DNA of 64,000 nucleotides, taken from NCBI GenBank assembly GCA_963825595.1, contig CAWGUE010000008.1, positions 1 to 64,000 of the forward strand. The letters are read 5' to 3'. Origin of the DNA: JARFQH01 sp963825595 (GTDB lineage Bacteria > Desulfobacterota > Desulfobacteria > Desulfobacterales > SG8-13). The translations under genes and the position numbers were made by a program. The notes under the pieces are model-generated. The model was not told the DNA's origin. It was given only the letters and a program-made list of their open reading frames with translations, and did not search any database. Position 1 is the stretch's first letter. Every line of letters begins with the position of its first letter. Shown here in pieces: positions 60,375-64,000 of this stretch.

Positions 60375-61355
60375 TCAGCAGCATTTGTAAAGACGCAGCA
60401 GGCGTTCATCCATCACAAAATAGAATTTCATAAAGGACGAGCCGTCCCAGCGTGTCCGGACACCATGCAGCGTGTCGGCCAACTCGATGGTGCTCCGCAG
60501 GTGGGTTATCATTATCAGCTGGGTATTCGCGGCCACATCTTTCAGAAACGCCTGCATCGACTTGTGGTGGCTGTAATCCAACGACGGCTCAACTTCATCC
60601 AGCAAATAAAACGGGTTTTTCAGCTGGTTGAATACGGCCAACTTCAAGGCCAGGCTCGTGATGGCTTTTTCGCCGCCCGATAGCTGGTGAGCCCGGCGAA
60701 CGCGGTTCCCCGGTAGTGTCACCTCGATATCAAGGCCTTTGTGGCCGTTGTGGGACGGCATCTCGAGTCGAACCTCAGCCAATGGTATGAGATACTGCAT
60801 ATACCGCCGCAGGCAATCGGCAATGTCACGGCGCAAGTGAGCGGAAAAATCAGCCGTGGATTTTAGGTCCAGCAGAGCGCATATCCTCTCGAATCGCAAG
60901 GCGGGATCGAGCAGCAGGATATCGTTTATCTGCTCCTGCCTGATGATGGTTTTCAGTGCGTGATTCAGATTGAACGTCGCCAATTTTTCGCGGTAGTCGG
61001 ACAGCCCATAGGATCGGTCCCCAACATAATACCGGTCTCCGCCGTCCCGGTCAATTTCCCGCCGCAACTTGAGAATCGGGGCATTTTTTTCTTTTCCTTG
61101 TCTGAATGTCAAATCCACAGCAATTCGGTCGGCTGTCGGATAGTCCTTGCTTCCAGCGAAAAACAATTCGTTGTCGTCGTAACAGCGGACGCGATCAAGC
61201 TCATTTTCACCAAGGGCCCAAACGATGGCATCCAGAATATTCGATTTGCCGACACCGTTGTTTCCGATAATGACGCTGATTCCAGGCTGAAAGGCCATAT
61301 TGGTATTTTCGGAGAAGGACTTGAAACCTTCAATGTTCACGTCTTCAAGATACAT
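60375..61355 (-). CDS. Head-only SMC/RecF-like ATPase
   Basis: About 326 residues from the ATG at 61355, which overlaps the end of the redoxin gene. It starts MYLEDVNIEGFKSFSENTNM, the SMC hallmark, with Walker A GNNGVGKSN near residue 35. The C-terminal half has signature QLSGGEKAITSLALKLAVF, Walker B NPFYLLDEVEPSLDYSHH and a D-loop/H-loop (IMITHLRSTIE). The long coiled coils and hinge of SMC proteins are absent. It probably forms an ATP-driven dimer; DNA repair or defence roles are possible but not shown. Confidence 0.82.
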   Translation of the reverse strand: MYLEDVNIEGFKSFSENTNMAFQPGISVIIGNNGVGKSNILDAIVWALGENELDRVRCYDDNELFFAGSKDYPTADRIAVDLTFRQGKEKNAPILKLRREIDRDGGDRYYVGDRSYGLSDYREKLATFNLNHALKTIIRQEQINDILLLDPALRFERICALLDLKSTADFSAHLRRDIADCLRRYMQYLIPLAEVRLEMPSHNGHKGLDIEVTLPGNRVRRAHQLSGGEKAITSLALKLAVFNQLKNPFYLLDEVEPSLDYSHHKSMQAFLKDVAANTQLIMITHLRSTIELADTLHGVRTRWDGSSFMKFYFVMDERLLRLYKCC

Positions 61356-61653
61356 TGCAGCTGCCTTTATTTTTATCCTCGTAACGTCTTTGGATTTCCG
61401 CAATCAGCTCTTCCTGCATTGGAATCAGCGACTCGTATACCAGTACACCGTCCAGAGCGACACTCGGTAACGATTTGGCCTTGAGCTCCCTGAAACGCTG
61501 CACCCCTTCACGTGTACGCATATCCCATTCATGAACTTCGATAATGCTCTGTATGTCATCCGGTAAAACCTTTACCGACTCCGCCATGTAGACGCAGGCC
61601 ACTCATTGGTTAAAATCGGTCAAAAGAACATCAACAATCACCGGTTGCGTCAT
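61345..61653 (-). CDS. Thioredoxin-fold selenoprotein (UVAC), UGA read as Sec
   Basis: A 102-residue protein read through UGA at 61605-61603. ATG 61653 is preceded by AGGGAAG. It reads MTQPVIVDVLLTDFNQ, then Sec17-V-A-C-VYMAESVKVLPDD. It aligns without gaps around the redox motif with the CAAC redoxin at 43475 (VLTLDSVQ-C-A-A-C-GYMMES). The rest (EVHEWDMRTREGVQRFRELK, LPSVALDGVLVYESLIP) matches that paralogue too. A 7-bp perfect hairpin with a GGU loop begins 25 nt after the UGA. It lies 15 bp after a TSCPD-phosphoesterase gene and overlaps the SMC-like gene. A selenol redoxin is inferred. Confidence 0.87.
61561..61577 (-). promoter_or_regulatory. SECIS-like hairpin of the UVAC redoxin
   Basis: On the minus strand CGGTAAA-GGT-TTTACCG forms a perfect 7-bp stem, extendable by a U-G pair, with a GGU loop at nt 33-35 after the UGA, inside the range used by bacterial SECIS elements. 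Confidence 0.78.
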
Positions 61654-61668
61654 GTTTACTTCCCTGTC

Positions 61669-62598
61669 TTAGTTTGATCGAATGACATTTAGGCGCGCAT
61701 TGCCATCGATGGATTCCAACAATCCCCAGCTCAATCCTTTAAGGTCGACAGCGGGACCAACACTGATAAAATCCTTGCCGCCCACCTGCCAATGCCCCCA
61801 CCTCCGGATCTGGCTGAAAATGACGATATCCCCCCGGAACTGGGGCACCATGGCTTCAAGGGCGGGAAAAACCGAATCATCCTGCATAAAATCCGTCAGG
61901 CCGCACACCATGTTCATCTCCAGTGCGAAGGGTTCGAAATCAGAGAAACCGGGCAGCCTCAGAATATAGTCTCCGAAAAAGGCGATGCTGGTTTTCATTC
62001 CCAGCTGAAAGGTCAGCACCTGCGGAAGTTGAAGCAACCAGTCCTGCACCCTACGGTTGTCTGTCTGGCCGGAAAGGATCCAGTCCTTCTCCCCTTGGAT
62101 GGCGACGCCCCCGAGCTTCCGGATCAGCTCGATCAGTTTGTTGATTTCGCTTCGCATCAACTCCCCAGTCAGGTTCCCGAGGCAGTAAACGGCCTCAACT
62201 CCGGAAGCAGACATACTGTCTATGATTCTATTAAGGGTATCCGGATTGCCGGCCAAATCCCCTATAAGACCGACACGATGCCGGGATGATGGATCGTCAA
62301 TAAGACGGAACGATTCCGCGGGGGCCATCCGGCCATCCATAGCCGCGTGAATGGCATCGGCCAGTTGATCGGGACAAGACGTCCCATTGCGACACTCAAT
62401 TCCGCCAATGAGCTGCAGGACGTCATCAATGGATCGACCGCGCAACAGGCGCGCGACCAGTTGAGCGTTTCCAGGGCAACCGCCACCCACGAAACGGAGG
62501 TCGGTCAAAATATCTTGCTGAACCTGAAAATGGATCTCTGGTGGGCAAACCCCACTCGTTTTAAAAATGAAACGCTGCAGTTTCGTGTTGTCACTCAT
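61669..62598 (-). CDS. TSCPD domain fused to a calcineurin-like phosphoesterase fold
   Basis: A 309-residue protein. Residues 5-95 resemble the TSCPD domain (FVGGGCPGNAQLVARLLRG ... IECRNGTSCPDQLADAIHAA), found as a tail of B12-dependent ribonucleotide reductases and as stand-alone proteins. Residues 105-305 resemble the YfcE-type phosphoesterase fold (VGLIGDLAGNPDTLNRIIDS, VYCLGNLTGE, GGVAIQGEKDW). The metal-binding D-x-H and G-N-H-E motifs are degraded (DLAGN, QGEKD), so it may be catalytically weak or inactive. It is first in the redoxin/SMC-like run. Confidence 0.7.
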   Translation of the reverse strand: MSDNTKLQRFIFKTSGVCPPEIHFQVQQDILTDLRFVGGGCPGNAQLVARLLRGRSIDDVLQLIGGIECRNGTSCPDQLADAIHAAMDGRMAPAESFRLIDDPSSRHRVGLIGDLAGNPDTLNRIIDSMSASGVEAVYCLGNLTGELMRSEINKLIELIRKLGGVAIQGEKDWILSGQTDNRRVQDWLLQLPQVLTFQLGMKTSIAFFGDYILRLPGFSDFEPFALEMNMVCGLTDFMQDDSVFPALEAMVPQFRGDIVIFSQIRRWGHWQVGGKDFISVGPAVDLKGLSWGLLESIDGNARLNVIRSN

Positions 62599-63116
62599 AT
62601 CATTACGAATTCTACACGAGGTTCGTGGTGTTCATCGGCACGCTGTGTCCGAGTGGAGCCGGGCTGGTGACCATCGTGGAACTGACAATTTCATAGGATA
62701 TGTGTTACTACAGGCGAACAACAATGAAAATCGTCCAAAAGCTGATTTTTCCCAAGGGTGAAATCGTCCGGCCAACAATCGGAAAGGCTATCCGCAAATC
62801 GGCGTTCAAATTGAATCACTATTGGTAGGCTTATTCCGCAGAATCTTTGAGAGGATAGGGGCAAGCGAGGTGTCCGCCGGCGGCGCATCGTGTGCCTTGT
62901 CCGAAAACACACCTGCCAACTTTCCCGCCATCTGAAACGGCCACAAAAGGCGTACCGCCTTCACCGGCCCTTCGCCGTCGACCCGCGTTAGCCCTTGCAG
63001 CTCATACTGCTGCGGATCGATTTAGCCGCCTCTCAGGGCAGGCCGCGTGAGATGGACAGCGATGACCTTTACCGCCGACTGCGGCGGCAAGCTATCAGGA
63101 ATGGTTATAGCGAAAC
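62599..63116. other. Intergenic region
   Basis: About 520 bp without a supported gene, upstream of the TSCPD-fusion run and downstream of the secreted protein gene on the same strand. No repeats or strong hairpins were noticed. Confidence 0.3.
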
Positions 63117-63656
63117 CTAAAACAAATCTTCTTGCCCGCCGCACAATTTGATCAGATGGGAAAATGCCCGTGCAATTTTTTCCGCCTGCCCTTTGGAAAA
63201 CGTGAGACTGATCGCATCAGCCGTCCTGCTGTCGATGGTCCATTTCCCTTTGGCATCTTTCCGATACCTCGCGTTTAAATCGACATCCAAACCGTCGTTT
63301 GCCGTGAATATGATCAGCCGGTTTGAAAAGGTTTTTATATTCGATGGATTCAATTTGGCGATCGGCACCCGCAGTGACTTCTCCAGAACCATATCTTTAT
63401 TTTCCATCTTTGTTTCTTTGACCGTCAGAACGCAGTCGTTTATGGCGGCATTTTGAACGTGGCTCACGTTAAGCTTGATCAGTTTTGACTCGGTGCGTAT
63501 CGACATAGAACTGGTTCTCAAATTGACATCGTCGATACGCTCGATAAGGTATTCGATCGTTTGTTCCTTTGACGGCTCGGCGCCTGCCGGTGTGACGAGG
63601 ATAACAAAGAATAGAAACAGGCTGGCAATTAATATTGTTCGGCGCGTCTTACTCAT
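63117..63656 (-). CDS. Secreted protein of unknown function
   Basis: About 179 residues from the ATG at 63656 (GGGGGTG upstream). A classical signal peptide (basic KTRR, hydrophobic ILIASLFLFFVILV, then PAGAEP) should be cleaved after the AGA. The mature part is beta-rich with repeated DV/NL/TV strands and one pair of Cys (NDCVLTV and IKLCGGQ). No domain was recognised. It is last before the window edge and divergent from nothing; role unknown. Confidence 0.65.
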   Translation of the reverse strand: MSKTRRTILIASLFLFFVILVTPAGAEPSKEQTIEYLIERIDDVNLRTSSMSIRTESKLIKLNVSHVQNAAINDCVLTVKETKMENKDMVLEKSLRVPIAKLNPSNIKTFSNRLIIFTANDGLDVDLNARYRKDAKGKWTIDSRTADAISLTFSKGQAEKIARAFSHLIKLCGGQEDLF

Positions 63657-63913
63657 GAACACCCCCATTCACGTTGTTTTCTGCGTTCAGGTTCCGGTTC
63701 CTCTGCCCGGGTTTACCTTTCAAATTTTCAAATCCGCGTATGTATGTCAACCAATTTAACCGATCAGATAAAATAGCAACCAGAATTATTTGGGCATGTG
63801 GACGGTGATGCAATGAAAATTACCATCGACTGAAGATGAGCAATCGGAAACACGATCCGGCGCTGGCCTTATTGTGGAATCAACCACTCCTCGATCACCT
63901 TCTGACCTCGATA

Positions 63914-64000
63914 TCACCTTTTGCGGCGCCGGCGTTGGATGGCGCCGGCCGCCACATACCACAGCGAGGCGAATCCCTGGGCGACGAGCATGACGATAAA
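63914..64000 (-). CDS. C-terminus of a membrane protein (partial)
   Basis: The last 28 codons of a gene running off the window edge: FIVMLVAQGFASLWYVAAGA then a basic IQRRRRKR tail and TGA. A hydrophobic helix with a basic end suggests a membrane protein ending in the cytoplasm. The family cannot be judged from this piece. Confidence 0.5.
   Translation of the reverse strand, partial: FIVMLVAQGFASLWYVAAGAIQRRRRKR

Noticed and set aside
1..64000. CRISPR arrays, rRNA and tRNA genes, including tRNA-Sec
   Set aside because: No regularly spaced direct repeats were noticed and no tRNA-like cloverleaf or rRNA segment was recognised by eye; a tRNAscan/Infernal run could overrule this.

Overview
The window looks like chromosome of a sulfate-reducing or related anaerobic Desulfobacterota bacterium (Desulfobacteraceae/Desulfosarcinaceae type). 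The clues are a complete Hmc transmembrane redox complex with a 16-haem cytochrome, an adenosylcobalamin-dependent ribonucleotide reductase, many Cys-rich sensor kinases, several PilZ proteins, corrinoid methyltransferase genes, and UGA codons that appear to be read as selenocysteine (Sec).

Layout. 1-8.7 kb: a 15-bp inverted-repeat element, PilZ and TPR proteins, the class II ribonucleotide reductase, a SAM methyltransferase and an alpha/beta hydrolase. 8.7-12.3 kb: a decayed lemA, then the HydC/HoxU-like and NuoF-like subunits of an NAD(P)H-linked electron-transfer module. 12.4-18.7 kb: three histidine kinases (one with periplasmic c-haem motifs) and a response regulator. 18.8-27.3 kb: hmcABCDEF on the minus strand, preceded by an Rrf2 regulator with its own tandem operators and followed by an Rrf1-like regulator and a universal stress protein, which recalls the hmc-rrf locus of Desulfovibrio vulgaris. 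27.7-34.9 kb: a detached NuoE subunit, two cyclic-nucleotide-binding proteins (one frameshifted), PilZ/response-regulator genes under a probable sigma-54 promoter, a glycosyltransferase and a Rossmann protein. 35-38 kb: two small thioredoxin-fold genes, a degenerate B12-binding protein, a MeaB GTPase and a cbiR-like remnant. 38-45 kb: two CobW-type GTPase/redoxin clusters, a PadR regulator and a uroporphyrinogen-decarboxylase-family (URO-D) methyltransferase. 45-57.5 kb: a corrinoid methyltransferase operon (MtrH-like, URO-D, corrinoid protein, reductive activator, metal-binding helper proteins) beside a V4R/two-CW-kinase/NarL sensory cluster. 57.8-64 kb: another CobW GTPase, PrmA-like and YkgJ-like proteins, a head-only SMC ATPase, a third redoxin, a TSCPD-phosphoesterase fusion and a secreted protein.

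The main discovery is a set of three genes interrupted by in-frame UGA that make sense only if UGA encodes Sec: a URO-D-family methyltransferase (43907-44941) whose conserved C-terminal PG-C-D zinc-ligand cysteine is UGA, and two thioredoxin-fold proteins (35020-35325 and 61345-61653) with UxxC in place of CxxC. Both thioredoxins have Cys paralogues in this window. Two of the three UGA codons are followed, 20 and 32 nt downstream, by a perfect 7-bp hairpin with a GGU loop, which is what a bacterial SECIS element looks like; the third has a weaker hairpin. The Sec URO-D gene heads a seven-gene run with redoxins, a CobW GTPase and a thioredoxin-reductase-like flavoprotein, which suggests a selenol-based, reductively maintained methyl-transfer system. 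Sec insertion itself needs selA/selB/selC, which are not in this window.
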